A stretch of DNA of 64,000 bases from Rhizobium vallis (GCF_003985155.1 NZ_ML133687.1:744001-808000), one strand, 5' to 3'; numbered from the stretch's first letter, positions 1 through 8,994 are shown. Notes: generated from the sequence alone by a model not told the origin. Translations and numbers: made by a program.

Positions 1-87
1 CATGGCTGCCGAAGTTGCGACCATGCGCCTTTCGCTAAGGCAACGCAACGGGATTCTTGGTACGATATCGCTCCGGTTAGTGAGTAG
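1..87 (+). CDS. Possible 3' end of a gene entering from the left
   Basis: Frame 1 is open from the first base and stops at TAG 85-87, directly at the foot of a hairpin (87-110) that looks like a terminator. The visible tail is 28 residues and ends in DIAPVSE. I do not recognise it. The only support is that the frame closes exactly where a convergent terminator begins; another frame is also open here, so this is tentative. Confidence 0.25.
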   Translation, partial: HGCRSCDHAPFAKATQRDSWYDIAPVSE

Positions 88-110
88 CCCGCACCGGTTA
101 GGGTGCGGGC
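87..110. terminator. Hairpin between convergent genes
   Basis: GCCCGCACC (87-95) pairs with GGTGCGGGC (102-110) around a 6-base loop, a perfect 9-bp GC-rich stem. It lies 8 bases beyond the stop codon of the minus-strand MFS gene and could also serve the plus-strand frame ending at 87. There is no T-run on either side, so factor-independent activity is uncertain. Confidence 0.6.
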
Positions 111-118
111 CGTCAGGG

Positions 119-1519
119 TCATTCCGCCGCCTGATAGGCCGCCGGCCGTGCGGACGATGTCCGTGGCCCCGCGGCTGCAAGCAGGGTGATTGCGACTGCA
201 AGCAGCGCCACGAAGCTGATGCCGGCGATATAGGGATTCCAGCCGAAATTCGGTGCGGCGGCGAAGACCGCCGAGGCGGCCGCGAGCACAATGCCGCCAC
301 CGATCTGGAAGGCGGCAAAGAGCAGTCCGGAGGCGAGCCCCGACTTGTCGTCTTCGACGTCGGCAAGGGCTGCGACCTGCACCGAGGGGTAGGTCATGGC
401 GTAGCCTAGGCCGAGCGGGATCTGCGAGAAGATGACGAGCAGGATCGGGTCAACATGGCCGAATGCGGTCACCCAGAAGATGTAGCTGAACGCCTGCAGG
501 CCGACACCGGTGGCCATCAGGCCGGTGGTGCCGCGGTTCTGCGCAATCGTTGCGAAACGTGGCGCCAGGAACATCACGAAGACGCCGCCGAGGGCAAAGC
601 AGAAGCCGGTCGTGAAGGCCGACCAGCCGATGACATTCTGGTAGTAGAGCGTCGCCAGGAACTGGAAGCCGACATAGGCGCCCTGGAAGAGCGCGGCGAT
701 CGCATTGGAATGCCGGAGCTTGGCTCGGCGGAACATGCCGAGCGGCACCATTGGATCGGCATGGCGTGCTTCGACTACGAGGAAGAGCAGGATCAGCACC
801 AGCGACGCCAGCAACGAACCCCAGGTCGGGAAGGCTCGCCAGCCGGTTGCCGCGGCATTGGTGATGCCGAAGACGAAGAGCAGCAGGCCTGGCGTGATCG
901 TCAGTGCTCCGGCCCAGTCGAAGGCGGGCCGGGGCCCCGTCCTTTTGGGGTCTGCGGGCAGCACCAGCGGCGCAAGAACGAGCGTCAGGATGGCAACGGG
1001 CGCGCCCATGACAAGCGTCGCCCGCCAATTGAAGATCGTCGCCGCACCGCCGAGCACCATGCCGAGCACGAAGCCGGCGGCGCCGGTGGAAGAGAAGACC
1101 CCGAGGGCTTTTGCCCGCGCTGTTCCCTCGCCGAAGACGGAGAGCAGCAGTGCAAGGGCCGCGGGCGCCGTGAAAGCGGCGGCAATGCCCTTGATCAATC
1201 GGGCGGCGATCAGTGTCGGCCCGCTGTCGACGAAGCCGCCGGCGATGCTGGCGGCGGCAAAGATCGCCAGCGACCACAGGAAGACGCGGCGATGGCCGAA
1301 GACGTCGGCGACCCGGCCGCCGAGCAGCAGGAAGCCGCCATAACCGAGCACATAGGCGCTGACCGCCCATTGCAGCGATGTCGCCTCCATGCCGAGTTCG
1401 GCCTGGATGGCAGGGAGTGCTACGCCGATGGTGGAGACGTCCATGGCGTCGAGAAAATTGGCGGCGCACAGCAGCAGCAGTGCCAGCCATGCGCCATTTG
1501 GCGATTTGGAAAGAGTCAT
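119..1519 (-). CDS. MFS drug exporter, DHA2 (EmrB/QacA) type
   Basis: A 466-residue, highly hydrophobic protein that begins with a first membrane helix followed by FLDAMDVSTIGVALPAIQ, close to the DHA2 motif around LDxTIVNVALP. It then carries the GGRVADVFGHRR loop between helices 2 and 3 typical of major facilitators. The length and roughly 14 predicted helices fit DHA2 proton-antiport drug exporters of the inner membrane. The start is supported by AAGGA about nine bases upstream. It is divergent from the LysR gene at 1643, and the 123-base gap holds a LysR-like box, so that regulator probably controls it. The substrate cannot be read from sequence. Confidence 0.85.
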   Translation of the reverse strand: MTLSKSPNGAWLALLLLCAANFLDAMDVSTIGVALPAIQAELGMEATSLQWAVSAYVLGYGGFLLLGGRVADVFGHRRVFLWSLAIFAAASIAGGFVDSGPTLIAARLIKGIAAAFTAPAALALLLSVFGEGTARAKALGVFSSTGAAGFVLGMVLGGAATIFNWRATLVMGAPVAILTLVLAPLVLPADPKRTGPRPAFDWAGALTITPGLLLFVFGITNAAATGWRAFPTWGSLLASLVLILLFLVVEARHADPMVPLGMFRRAKLRHSNAIAALFQGAYVGFQFLATLYYQNVIGWSAFTTGFCFALGGVFVMFLAPRFATIAQNRGTTGLMATGVGLQAFSYIFWVTAFGHVDPILLVIFSQIPLGLGYAMTYPSVQVAALADVEDDKSGLASGLLFAAFQIGGGIVLAAASAVFAAAPNFGWNPYIAGISFVALLAVAITLLAAAGPRTSSARPAAYQAAE

Positions 1520-1601
1520 CGAAATCGTTCCTTCTTTGCTGCCGCCTCATCGGGGGAGATTGCCGGGCGGCAGGGAACGAGAAAATGTACAGCTTCCTTT
1601 C

Positions 1602-1618
1602 CTATTGCAAATTGATAG
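1602..1618. promoter_or_regulatory. Candidate LysR box between MFS and lysR
   Basis: CTAT (1602-1605) and ATAG (1615-1618) form an interrupted palindrome containing T-N11-A (T1603, A1615), the classic LysR-box signature. It lies 25 bases before the lysR start and about 85 bases before the divergent MFS start, the usual place for an autoregulating LysR activator. The short arms make it tentative. Confidence 0.45.
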
Positions 1619-1642
1619 TAGCCATGTCGGGTATTACTCACG

Positions 1643-2605
1643 ATGATGAATGACGCCACTCTTCGTAGGATCGACCTCAATCTCCTGCTCGCCTTTTCGG
1701 TGCTAATGCAGGAGCGCAATGTCAGCCGCGCTGCCGAACGTCTGCTGCTCGGCCAGCCGGGCCTGTCGGCCGCACTGCGGCGCCTGCGCGAGGCGCTGGA
1801 CGACGAATTGTTTGTGCGCGTCGGTCGCGGCCTGCAGCCGACGCCGCGTGCCCTTTCCATCGCCCCGGCAATCGAGGATGCGCTGTCCGGCATCGAGCGC
1901 GCCATCCGCCCGCAGGACGAATTCGATCCGGCAACTTGGCAGGGCGAGTTCCGCATCGGCATGTGCGACAACCTGGAATCGGCCTTCTTCGGGCCGCTCG
2001 CGGCCCGCCTTCTCCAGCTTTCTCCCGGCGCCCGGCTGATCGGTATCGCGGCGGAAAAGCGCGATGCCGCCCGCCGGCTGGATGATGGCGTCTTCGATTT
2101 CAGCGTCTCCGTGCACGAGGAGCCGGCCTCCTGGCACATCCGCGCGCCATTGTTCGACCAGGTATCCATCTGCATCTACGACGCTACCCAGCTCAGGCTG
2201 AAGGCTCCGTTGAGCCTCAAGGATTTTGCCGATGTCGCCCACGTTACCGTCTCGTTTGAAGGTAACGTCTCGACCGGCATCGACATGGCGCTGAACCGTA
2301 CCGGCCAAAGCCGCGAAGTGGTGGCGACCGTACCGCGCTTTTCCGCTCTGCCGATGGTGCTGAAGGCGATGCCTGCCATCGCCACCGTGCCGGAATCGAT
2401 TGGACGCTGCATGGCGCAGCTGCATGGGCTGACGCTTTGCGAGCCGCCGCTTTCGTTGCCGGCCGATCCCGTGACGATGCTTTACCGCCGGGTCGACCAG
2501 GCCGACGGCCGCTCCCGCTGGTTCCGCCGCCTGTTTATCGACGTCGCCAACGAAGCGCTAAAGGCCTCCGGCTGCTGCGTATCGATTCCGAGGGCCGCCG
2601 CCTGA
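1643..2605 (+). CDS. LysR-family transcriptional regulator
   Basis: 320 residues. The N-terminal winged helix is clear: LNLLLAFSVLMQERNVSRAA, then a recognition helix with GLSAALRRLREALDDELFVR. The C-terminal two-lobed effector domain resembles the NodD/PcpR-like branch more than the CbbR branch, with a region after residue 90 reading FRIGMCDNLESAFF. It probably binds the intergenic site at 1602-1618 and controls both itself and the divergent MFS exporter; this is inferred from gene arrangement. The inducer is unknown. The start offers tandem ATGs with a weak ribosome site, so it could lie one codon later. Confidence 0.88.
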   Translation: MMNDATLRRIDLNLLLAFSVLMQERNVSRAAERLLLGQPGLSAALRRLREALDDELFVRVGRGLQPTPRALSIAPAIEDALSGIERAIRPQDEFDPATWQGEFRIGMCDNLESAFFGPLAARLLQLSPGARLIGIAAEKRDAARRLDDGVFDFSVSVHEEPASWHIRAPLFDQVSICIYDATQLRLKAPLSLKDFADVAHVTVSFEGNVSTGIDMALNRTGQSREVVATVPRFSALPMVLKAMPAIATVPESIGRCMAQLHGLTLCEPPLSLPADPVTMLYRRVDQADGRSRWFRRLFIDVANEALKASGCCVSIPRAAA

Positions 2606-2612
2606 CCGTCCG

Positions 2613-2993
2613 TTACAGCTCGCCTTTGTGGAAATAGGCTTCGAGGCGGTAACCATCGGGATCGATGATGAAGGCGGCATAATAGAACCGCCCGTAATCC
2701 GGCCGGATACCCGGTTCGCCATTATCGGTACCGCCGGATGCGATGGCTGCCGCGTGGAAGGCATCGACGGCGGCTTCATCAGGGGCGACGAAGCAGAAAT
2801 GCAGACCGGACTGCATGTCGGCGACAACGGGATGCTCGACTTGCATCACCCAGAACCCGACCTTGTCGGGCCCGTAGCCGATCAGGCCATCGGAATTGGA
2901 TAGCCGCTCATATCCGAGCGGCGACAGCGCCGCGTCGTAGAACCGGCGGGCTCTTTCGAGATCTTTCACGCCGATGGAGACATGATCGAACAT
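2613..2993 (-). CDS. VOC (glyoxalase/dioxygenase-fold) protein
   Basis: 126 residues beginning MFDHVSIGVKDLERARRFYD, the start of a beta-alpha-beta-beta-beta vicinal-oxygen-chelate module, and ending IDPDGYRLEAYFHKGEL, where the metal-ligand Glu and the closing strand lie. His4 and the Glu of the LEAYF strand are candidate metal ligands. A single VOC module of this size normally dimerises. I chose the ATG at 2993, rather than upstream codons, because it starts exactly at the domain. Many such proteins are lyases or bleomycin-resistance-like binders; the substrate is not apparent. It follows the HtrA-like gene on the same strand after 175 bases. Confidence 0.8.
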   Translation of the reverse strand: MFDHVSIGVKDLERARRFYDAALSPLGYERLSNSDGLIGYGPDKVGFWVMQVEHPVVADMQSGLHFCFVAPDEAAVDAFHAAAIASGGTDNGEPGIRPDYGRFYYAAFIIDPDGYRLEAYFHKGEL

Positions 2994-3168
2994 GGACCGC
3001 AAACTCCTTCTCGTCGGTTCATCCCGGGGGATGGTTGCCCATCCCGGAGGTGGCACGACGCCACCATCTTTCAAGCGATATCCGAAGTCAACGAAGTCCC
3101 GCCACGCTGGTCGCAGCGATGGTCACGTCGGAGAATCTTTGAAGCGGATCAGAGGACTGGCTCGGGCC

Positions 3169-4074
3169 TTACTGCAATTGCGGCTTTCTCAGAAAGCTGT
3201 TGCGGTCGGCGGATTTGATGCGCAGCCATGCTTCCCGGCCGTTTCTCAATATCCGCAGGGGAATCTCGGCGCCGGCCGGGCCGCTGCTCCACACCTTGCG
3301 ATAAAAATCGGCCAGGCCATCGACCTCTTCGTCCCGGATTTCCGAGATGATATCACCCTGGCGCAAGCCGGCCTGGGCGGCAGGACCGCCTTCGGCCACG
3401 CTCATGACCACCACGCTACCATTGCTCTCGGCGGCGAATGCGCCGAGCCAAGGCCGGGGCGGCCTGTTGACCTGGCCCCGGTTCAGCAGGTCGTCGAGAA
3501 TCGGCAGCAGCAGGTCGATCGGTACGACCATATTGATATCGGCGGTCTCGTCGCCCTGGCTCATCTGCAGGCGAAGCGAACCGATGCCGAGAAGCTTGCC
3601 ATCCGAGCCGATCAGCGCAGCACCTCCCCAGGACGGATGAGCCGGCGCGATAAAAATCGCCTCATCAAGCAGATATTCCCAATAGCCGGCGAATTCCTGC
3701 CGGGCGACGATATTCGCCTCTACGAATTCACCGATCCCATCGGCAAGCACGACAGGGTCGCCGGGCTTGGCCCCGGGCGCGTCGCCGAAAGCCACTGCCG
3801 GGGCATCGAGGGCGCCGAGCGCCTGTACCAGGCCGAAGCCGCTCTCCTGATCGTAGGCGAGGGGATGAGCGGGAACCACGCGCCCGTCCTGGGTCGTCAG
3901 CCAGACTTCTTCGGCTTCGGTGATGAGATAGCCGATGGTCAGCACCAGCCCATTGTCACGGATGACCACGCCACTGCCTTCTCGGATCGTGCCCAGCGTC
4001 TCCGCTGTGAAGGCATTTTCCGGAATTGAGGAACGCACGGCCACGACTGACCGCAAAATCGGATCGATATTCAT
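3169..4074 (-). CDS. HtrA/DegP-like protein with degenerate triad, plus PDZ
   Basis: 301 residues from the ATG at 4074. The first 190 residues have the layout of an S1C trypsin-like domain (GSGVVIRDNG at 33-42; later PSWGGAALIGSDGKLLGI). Residues 205-290 form a PDZ domain (GGPAAQAGLRQGDIISEI). Aligned against the intact DegP encoded at 20819, the three catalytic positions are replaced: His by Tyr49 (LTIGYLIT), Asp by Gly79 (DQESGFG) and Ser by Trp149 (PSWGG). There is no clear signal peptide. It is therefore probably a non-proteolytic binder or scaffold. An upstream in-frame extension to 4233 exists but lacks family similarity. Confidence 0.82.
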   Translation of the reverse strand: MNIDPILRSVVAVRSSIPENAFTAETLGTIREGSGVVIRDNGLVLTIGYLITEAEEVWLTTQDGRVVPAHPLAYDQESGFGLVQALGALDAPAVAFGDAPGAKPGDPVVLADGIGEFVEANIVARQEFAGYWEYLLDEAIFIAPAHPSWGGAALIGSDGKLLGIGSLRLQMSQGDETADINMVVPIDLLLPILDDLLNRGQVNRPPRPWLGAFAAESNGSVVVMSVAEGGPAAQAGLRQGDIISEIRDEEVDGLADFYRKVWSSGPAGAEIPLRILRNGREAWLRIKSADRNSFLRKPQLQ

Positions 4075-4277
4075 GCTTTCATCCCATAGGGCGCCGGCCC
4101 GGAAGGCTGAAAGCCGGCACATCCCGCATTGAATAGGTAAGAAGATGGAGGGGCGGAGGCAAGGCTTGCCGAACGGAATTTCCATGACGCGCCGCAATGC
4201 CACATTTTTGATGACAGGAGCGGAATGCAACAATATACAGTCAATGCAATCAGAATTGGACCGACACGGATTACAAG

Positions 4278-5681
4278 ATGAAGGACTGGCATCCCGATCT
4301 CAGCCGCAGCAGCAGCCCCCGCTACATGGCGATCGCCGATTTGATCGAAATGGATCTGCGCAGCGGGCATCTGGCGATCGGGGACCGGTTGCCTCCGCAA
4401 CGCGAACTTGCCAAGCGGCTGAATGTCGATTTCACCACTGTGGCCAGAGGTTATGTGGAGGCGCAGAAGCGCGGTCTCGTGGATTCACATGTCGGCCGCG
4501 GGACTTTCGTCACCGGTGGCGCGGGTGGGGGAAGTCAGGGTTTCGCGCCCGACACCGCGCCCGATCCCCGCCGCGCATCCGTCGTCGATCTGTCGATGAA
4601 CATGCCGCCGGAGCCTGACGATCCGGAACTAATCGCCCGCATGCGCGAGGGCATGTCGGCCGTGGCGGCGAACCTCGTTCCGCTTCTGCGCTATCAGGGC
4701 TTCGGTGGCTCCGGTATGGATAAGGAAGCCGCCGCCGCCTGGCTCGGCCGTCGCGGGCTCAAGCCCTCGCAGGAACGGATATTCGTCACGCCTGGCGCCC
4801 ATCCGGCGCTGCTGGCGATCTTCGGCCTGCTCGCAAAGCCCGGCGATACCGTGCTTTCGGAGGTCGTCACCTATCCCGGCATGCGTTCGATCGCCGCCCA
4901 GTTGCGGCTCAATCTCGCCGGCCTGCCGATGGATGAGGATGGCATCATGCCGGATGCCTTTGCCAGAGCCTGCGAGAGATTGAAGCCGAAGGCGCTCTAT
5001 CTCAATCCGACGCTGCAGAACCCGACGACACTGACCATCCCTGCCCAACGGCGCGAGGAAATCTCAGCTGTTGCCCGCAAGTATCAAGTGCCGCTCGTCG
5101 AGGATGATGCCTACGGCTTCATTCCGCTGCAAGGCCCGCCGCCGCTTGCGGCAACAGCGCCTGATCTGACCTGGCATATCGGCGGACTGGCGAAATGCAT
5201 TGGTGCGGGCCTGCGCCTTGCCTATGTCGTGGCGCCGGATACCAAGGTGGTCTGGCCTTTCGTCAGCGCCATGCGCGCCAATAATGTCATGGCCTCGCCG
5301 TTGAATATGGCGCTCCTCACCCGCTGGATCGAGGACGGCACGGCCGATGCGATCCTGCGCTTCATCCGCGCCGAGACCGCCGCCCGCCAGCAGATGGTCG
5401 CCGCCATGCTGCCTGCCGGCAGCTACCGCGCCGATCCGATCAGTTTCAACATCTGGCTGCCGCTGTTGAATGGTTGGACCCGCTCCACCTTCGCCAGCCA
5501 TATGCATTCCTCCGGCATCGGTGTGCTGGCAAGCGATGCCTTCACCGTCGAGGGCCCTGCGCCTGAGGCGGTGCGGGTGTGCCTTGGTGGCCCTGTCACC
5601 CGGGAGAAATTGCAGGGCGCATTGGAATTCATGGCGCATGCGCTCGAAGGCCCGCCGGAGATGGCGGCTTCATTTTTCTGA
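4278..5681 (+). CDS. MocR-type regulator (GntR HTH fused to aminotransferase fold)
   Basis: 467 residues. Residues 1-75 are a GntR winged helix (GDRLPPQRELAKRLNVDFTT, then GLVDSHVGRGTFV). Residues 100-460 have the fold-type I PLP aminotransferase shape, including VEDDAYGF and the candidate PLP-binding Lys in HIGGLAKCIGAGLRLAYV. MocR proteins use the aminotransferase domain as a ligand sensor and usually control a neighbouring gene. Here the divergent neighbours are the HtrA-like gene and the VOC gene, and the following gene is a DUF983 protein; the target is not obvious. Confidence 0.88.
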   Translation: MKDWHPDLSRSSSPRYMAIADLIEMDLRSGHLAIGDRLPPQRELAKRLNVDFTTVARGYVEAQKRGLVDSHVGRGTFVTGGAGGGSQGFAPDTAPDPRRASVVDLSMNMPPEPDDPELIARMREGMSAVAANLVPLLRYQGFGGSGMDKEAAAAWLGRRGLKPSQERIFVTPGAHPALLAIFGLLAKPGDTVLSEVVTYPGMRSIAAQLRLNLAGLPMDEDGIMPDAFARACERLKPKALYLNPTLQNPTTLTIPAQRREEISAVARKYQVPLVEDDAYGFIPLQGPPPLAATAPDLTWHIGGLAKCIGAGLRLAYVVAPDTKVVWPFVSAMRANNVMASPLNMALLTRWIEDGTADAILRFIRAETAARQQMVAAMLPAGSYRADPISFNIWLPLLNGWTRSTFASHMHSSGIGVLASDAFTVEGPAPEAVRVCLGGPVTREKLQGALEFMAHALEGPPEMAASFF

Positions 5682-5912
5682 CAGGCAAGCCGCCGACCTG
5701 CTTGCCGGCGCGATCGAACGCCGGGCGGCTAGGATCAAATCGACCGCGACATCGACTTTCTGGCCTGCCTCGGCTCTCAAATTAGCTTGTGAAATCGCGA
5801 TCGGCTTGATGCCGACTGGCGGGCGATCTGCGTCATTCTGACAAATTGATTGGTAAATCTCCGATGATGTAACTATATTGAATGCATACATTGATGGACA
5901 TTGATCGTATCT

Positions 5913-6311
5913 ATGTCCACGGCGCACGAAAGCGAGATCGTTATGGACACCGAATATCCTCCGCTTCCTCCAATGCAGACCGGCATCAGGGGACGCTGCC
6001 CGCGTTGCGGCCAGGGACACATGTTCCAGGGTTTCCTGACATTGCGGCCCGAATGCGAGGCTTGTGGCCTCGATTATTCCTTCGCCGATCCGGCTGACGG
6101 TCCGGCCTTCTTCGTCATCTGCTTCGCCTGCATACCGAGCGTACTGCTCGGCGTCTGGCTGGAGGTGGCTTTCTCTGCGCCTGTCTGGGTGCAACTCCTG
6201 GTCACCGGCCCCTTCATGCTCGCCACCTGCATCCCGCCGCTGCGGCCGCTGAAGGGCTGGCTGGTCGCCAGCCAGTATTTTTACAAGGCGGAAGAGGGCA
6301 AGCTCGCCTGA
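5913..6311 (+). CDS. DUF983 membrane protein with zinc-ribbon
   Basis: About 132 residues. RGRCPRCGQGHMF followed by CEACGLDYSF gives two CxxC pairs, a probable zinc ribbon. Two hydrophobic segments follow (FFVICFACIPSVLLGVWLEV and VWVQLLVTGPFMLATCI), then the RPLKGWLVASQYF end typical of DUF983. The molecular role of the family is unknown. Possible starts are TTG 5901, ATG 5913 and ATG 5943, all with modest ribosome sites; 5913 is a compromise. The last 31 bases overlap the 3' end of the convergent LysR gene. Confidence 0.8.
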   Translation: MSTAHESEIVMDTEYPPLPPMQTGIRGRCPRCGQGHMFQGFLTLRPECEACGLDYSFADPADGPAFFVICFACIPSVLLGVWLEVAFSAPVWVQLLVTGPFMLATCIPPLRPLKGWLVASQYFYKAEEGKLA

Positions 6312-7207
6312 TCCTTACTCAGCGTCGCCCGCAGGCGCGGCGTCGCGAAATCGATGAGCGCCCGCAATTTCAGGGGCACCAGCCCCTGCGCGGGATAGAC
6401 GAGATGTACTGGTGCCGGCGGCGGTTCGAAATCTTGGAGCAGCGGCGCGAGGAGACCCGCCCCCTCGGCGCGTGCGGCCTGATAGGAGAGCACGCGCGTG
6501 ATGCCGAGGCCGGCGACAGCCGCGTCCACCGCGGCCTCGGCGGTGTTGACGGCAAGCCGTGAGCGGATCGGCACGATGAGATCGCGTTTTCCCTCGGTGA
6601 ATGTCCAACTCAACGACGACGACATGTTGTCGAAGGTGATGCAGTCATGCGCGGCGAGATCGCCCGGATGCCCGGGTGCTGCGTGCCGGCTGAGATAATC
6701 CGGGCTGGCGTAGACCGTGCGGCGGATCGCGCCGAGCCTGGTGGCAATCAGGTTGCTGTCTGGCAGGTTGCCGATCCGGAGCGCCACGTCGATGTGATCC
6801 TCGACGAGATTCGACAGCCGGTCGCCGAGCATCAGTCGCAGATTGATATCGGGATAGGCTTTCAGAAAATCCACCACGACAGGCAGGACATGCAGCCGCC
6901 CGAAAACGATCGGCGCGGTCATCGTCAGCTCGCCCTTCGGTGCGCTATATTCGCCTGCGGCCGTCCTTTCCGCCTCTTCCACCCGGTCGAGAATCTCCCG
7001 CGCCGCCTCCACATAGGAGCGGCCTGCCTCCGTCAGCGCGACCTTCCGGTTGGTCCTCTGCAGCAGTTGGGCGTTGAGGTGGGCTTCCAGCTCCGAAACC
7101 TTGCGGCTGACAGTTGCGAGCGGAGACCGCAGATGCCGTGAGGCCGCCGACAGGCTGCCCTGTTCGACAACGGCAAGAAGCACTGTCATGGCGTCGAGGC
7201 GGTCCAT
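6281..7207 (-). CDS. LysR-family regulator (CrgA/AaeR branch)
   Basis: 308 residues with the N-terminal winged helix MTVLLAVVEQGSLSAASRHL, then SPLATVSRKVSELEAHLNAQ and LLQRTNRKVALTEAG, typical of the CrgA-like LysR group. The effector domain starts near residue 90 (GELTMTAPIVFGRLHVLP). It is divergent from the glutathione transferase at 7350, and the intergenic region contains three copies of a CCTTCCA half-site, so it very likely controls that gene. Its 3' end overlaps the convergent DUF983 gene by 31 bases. Confidence 0.9.
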   Translation of the reverse strand: MDRLDAMTVLLAVVEQGSLSAASRHLRSPLATVSRKVSELEAHLNAQLLQRTNRKVALTEAGRSYVEAAREILDRVEEAERTAAGEYSAPKGELTMTAPIVFGRLHVLPVVVDFLKAYPDINLRLMLGDRLSNLVEDHIDVALRIGNLPDSNLIATRLGAIRRTVYASPDYLSRHAAPGHPGDLAAHDCITFDNMSSSLSWTFTEGKRDLIVPIRSRLAVNTAEAAVDAAVAGLGITRVLSYQAARAEGAGLLAPLLQDFEPPPAPVHLVYPAQGLVPLKLRALIDFATPRLRATLSKDQASLPSSAL

Positions 7208-7212
7208 TCTAT

Positions 7213-7274
7213 CCTTCCATGAATTGGTAACATGCCTTCCATATTAGCATTCTACTGCGCTCAATTGGAAGGCA
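7213..7274. promoter_or_regulatory. Repeated half-sites between lysR and GST gene
   Basis: CCTTCCAT occurs at 7213-7220 and 7235-7242, a 22-bp direct repeat of about two helical turns. An inverted copy gives a 9-bp palindrome, TGCCTTCCA (7233-7241) against TGGAAGGCA (7266-7274). The first copy sits just upstream of the lysR start at 7207. This is the expected layout for a LysR regulator that represses itself and switches contacts on induction. Confidence 0.6.
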
Positions 7275-7349
7275 GTAGTTTGATCTACAGATAGTTCGAA
7301 AGATCATCGCCAACCGCATCTCGTCGATCAGAAGACCAGAGGAACCATC

Positions 7350-7961
7350 ATGAAGCTCTATCACCACCCGCTTTCCGGCCATTCCCACCGGGCTCACCTG
7401 TTCCTGTCGCTGCTCGGCGTCCCTTACGAGCTGGTGGAGGTCGACATGGCGGCACGCGCCCACAAGGCTCCGGATTTTCTGACGCTCAATCCCTTTGGCC
7501 AGGTGCCGGTGCTAGACGACAATGGCACGATCATCACCGATTCCACGGCCATTCTCGTCTATCTCGCGCGCAAATACGGCCGCACCGACTGGCTGCCGGA
7601 AGAGGCATTGGCAGCAGCCAGAGTACAGAAATGGCTCTCGGTCGCCGCGGGTGAGATCGCCTATGGGCCATGTGCCGCTCGCCTGGTCACCGTCTTCGGC
7701 GCCGATTTCCGCACCGACGAAGTGATCGCCCGGGCGCACCGTATTCTGGCGCTGATCGAGGCGGAACTCGACGGCCGCAGTTTCCTGCTCGGCGACAATC
7801 CTGTGATCGCCGATATCGCGCTCTACAGCTACATCGCCAATGCGCCGGAGGGTAACGTCGATATCTCGGCCTATTCAAACCTCCGCGCCTGGCTCGCACG
7901 CATCGAAGCGCTGCCGGGTTTCGTCGGCTTCCGCAGGACCAAGATCGGCCTTGCCGCATAA
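7350..7961 (+). CDS. Glutathione S-transferase
   Basis: 203 residues. The thioredoxin-fold N-domain ([20 protein letters not shown]) includes the cis-Pro segment FGQVPVLDD and the glutathione gamma-Glu contact in [13 protein letters not shown]. An all-helical C-domain follows ([18 protein letters not shown]). The likely catalytic residue near the N-terminus is Ser9 or a neighbour, as in bacterial beta- or theta-like cytosolic enzymes. AGAGGA six bases upstream fixes the start. It conjugates or isomerises electrophiles with glutathione in the cytosol; the substrate is unknown. The divergent LysR regulator probably controls it. Confidence 0.9.
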   Translation: MKLYHHPLSGHSHRAHLFLSLLGVPYELVEVDMAARAHKAPDFLTLNPFGQVPVLDDNGTIITDSTAILVYLARKYGRTDWLPEEALAAARVQKWLSVAAGEIAYGPCAARLVTVFGADFRTDEVIARAHRILALIEAELDGRSFLLGDNPVIADIALYSYIANAPEGNVDISAYSNLRAWLARIEALPGFVGFRRTKIGLAA

Positions 7962-8024
7962 AGCCTTCGGGGCGCGGGACCGTCGCCCCGGTTTCCAAAA
8001 GTGATCCCCGTAAGGAGGCCAGTA

Positions 8025-8960
8025 ATGCTGGAGCAGGCAAGACAGGACGCGCAGTCACCCTGGCATGAGGGTGAACTCGCCATGCAGCGCAGTGTCGGCG
8101 TTGTCGAGCGCATGGACGGGCCGGGACGGAACTTCGTCCGCAAGGCCATGCCGGAGCAGCACCGTGCCTTCTTTCCAATGCTGCCTTTCGTCGTGCTCGG
8201 CGCGGTGGATGCCAAGGGCGATGTCTGGGCGACAGTGCGGGCCGGGCACCCGGGTTTTTTGGCCTCGCCGGAGCCGGAGCTCCTCGATGTCAGTCTGGCG
8301 CGCGACCCGGCCGATCCGGCCGACGCCGGCATGGAGGATGGCGACGCCATCGCGATGCTCGGCATCCAACTCGAGACCCGGCGACGCAACCGGCTGAACG
8401 GCGTGATTCATAGGAGAGAGGCCAAAGCTTTCCAAGTCCGCGTCGGCCAGAGTTTCGGCAATTGCCCGCAATATATCCAGCCTCGCTCTTCCGCCTTTGT
8501 CCGCGATCCCGATCGAGGCACAGCGTTGCAGCCGCTTCGTTCAGGCCGGCTCGACGATCGGGCGCGGCGAATGATCGAGGGTGCCGATACGTTTTTCGTC
8601 GCCTCCTATGTCGACCGCGACAATGGCGAGCGGCAGATCGACGTGTCGCATCGTGGCGGCAATGCCGGCTTCGTGCGTATCGATGCCGACGGCGTGCTGA
8701 CCATTCCCGATTTTCCCGGCAATCGGTTCTTCAACACGCTTGGCAATTTCCTCGTCAACCCGAAGGCGGGGCTGGTTTTCCTCGATTTTGCAACCGGCGA
8801 CATGCTGCAGATGGCGGGCAGGGCGGAGGTGCAGCTGGATTCGCCTGAGGCCGCCACCTTTGAGCGGGCGGAAAGGCTGTGGCGTTTCACGCCCGAAGAG
8901 ATCGTGTTTCGCCCGGATGCTTTGCCGCTGCGCTGGAGCAGCTTTAATCGCGACCTCTGA
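8025..8960 (+). CDS. Pyridoxamine 5'-phosphate oxidase-fold flavoprotein
   Basis: 311 residues from the ATG at 8025, set by a consensus AAGGAGG at 8012-8018; a GTG at 8001 would add eight unconvincing residues. The region GADTFFVASYVDRDNGERQI followed by DVSHRGGNAGFVRIDADGVL is the split-barrel flavin-binding fold of the PNPOx family, in the two-module arrangement seen in larger members. Family members bind FMN or F420 and reduce or oxidise varied substrates; this one cannot be assigned more precisely. It precedes the DUF1348/tetR operon by 78 bases, but a separate operator there suggests independent control. Confidence 0.82.
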   Translation: MLEQARQDAQSPWHEGELAMQRSVGVVERMDGPGRNFVRKAMPEQHRAFFPMLPFVVLGAVDAKGDVWATVRAGHPGFLASPEPELLDVSLARDPADPADAGMEDGDAIAMLGIQLETRRRNRLNGVIHRREAKAFQVRVGQSFGNCPQYIQPRSSAFVRDPDRGTALQPLRSGRLDDRARRMIEGADTFFVASYVDRDNGERQIDVSHRGGNAGFVRIDADGVLTIPDFPGNRFFNTLGNFLVNPKAGLVFLDFATGDMLQMAGRAEVQLDSPEAATFERAERLWRFTPEEIVFRPDALPLRWSSFNRDL

Positions 8961-8994
8961 GGCGAACGCCGCCTCGCGCCGACTTGCCAATCAA

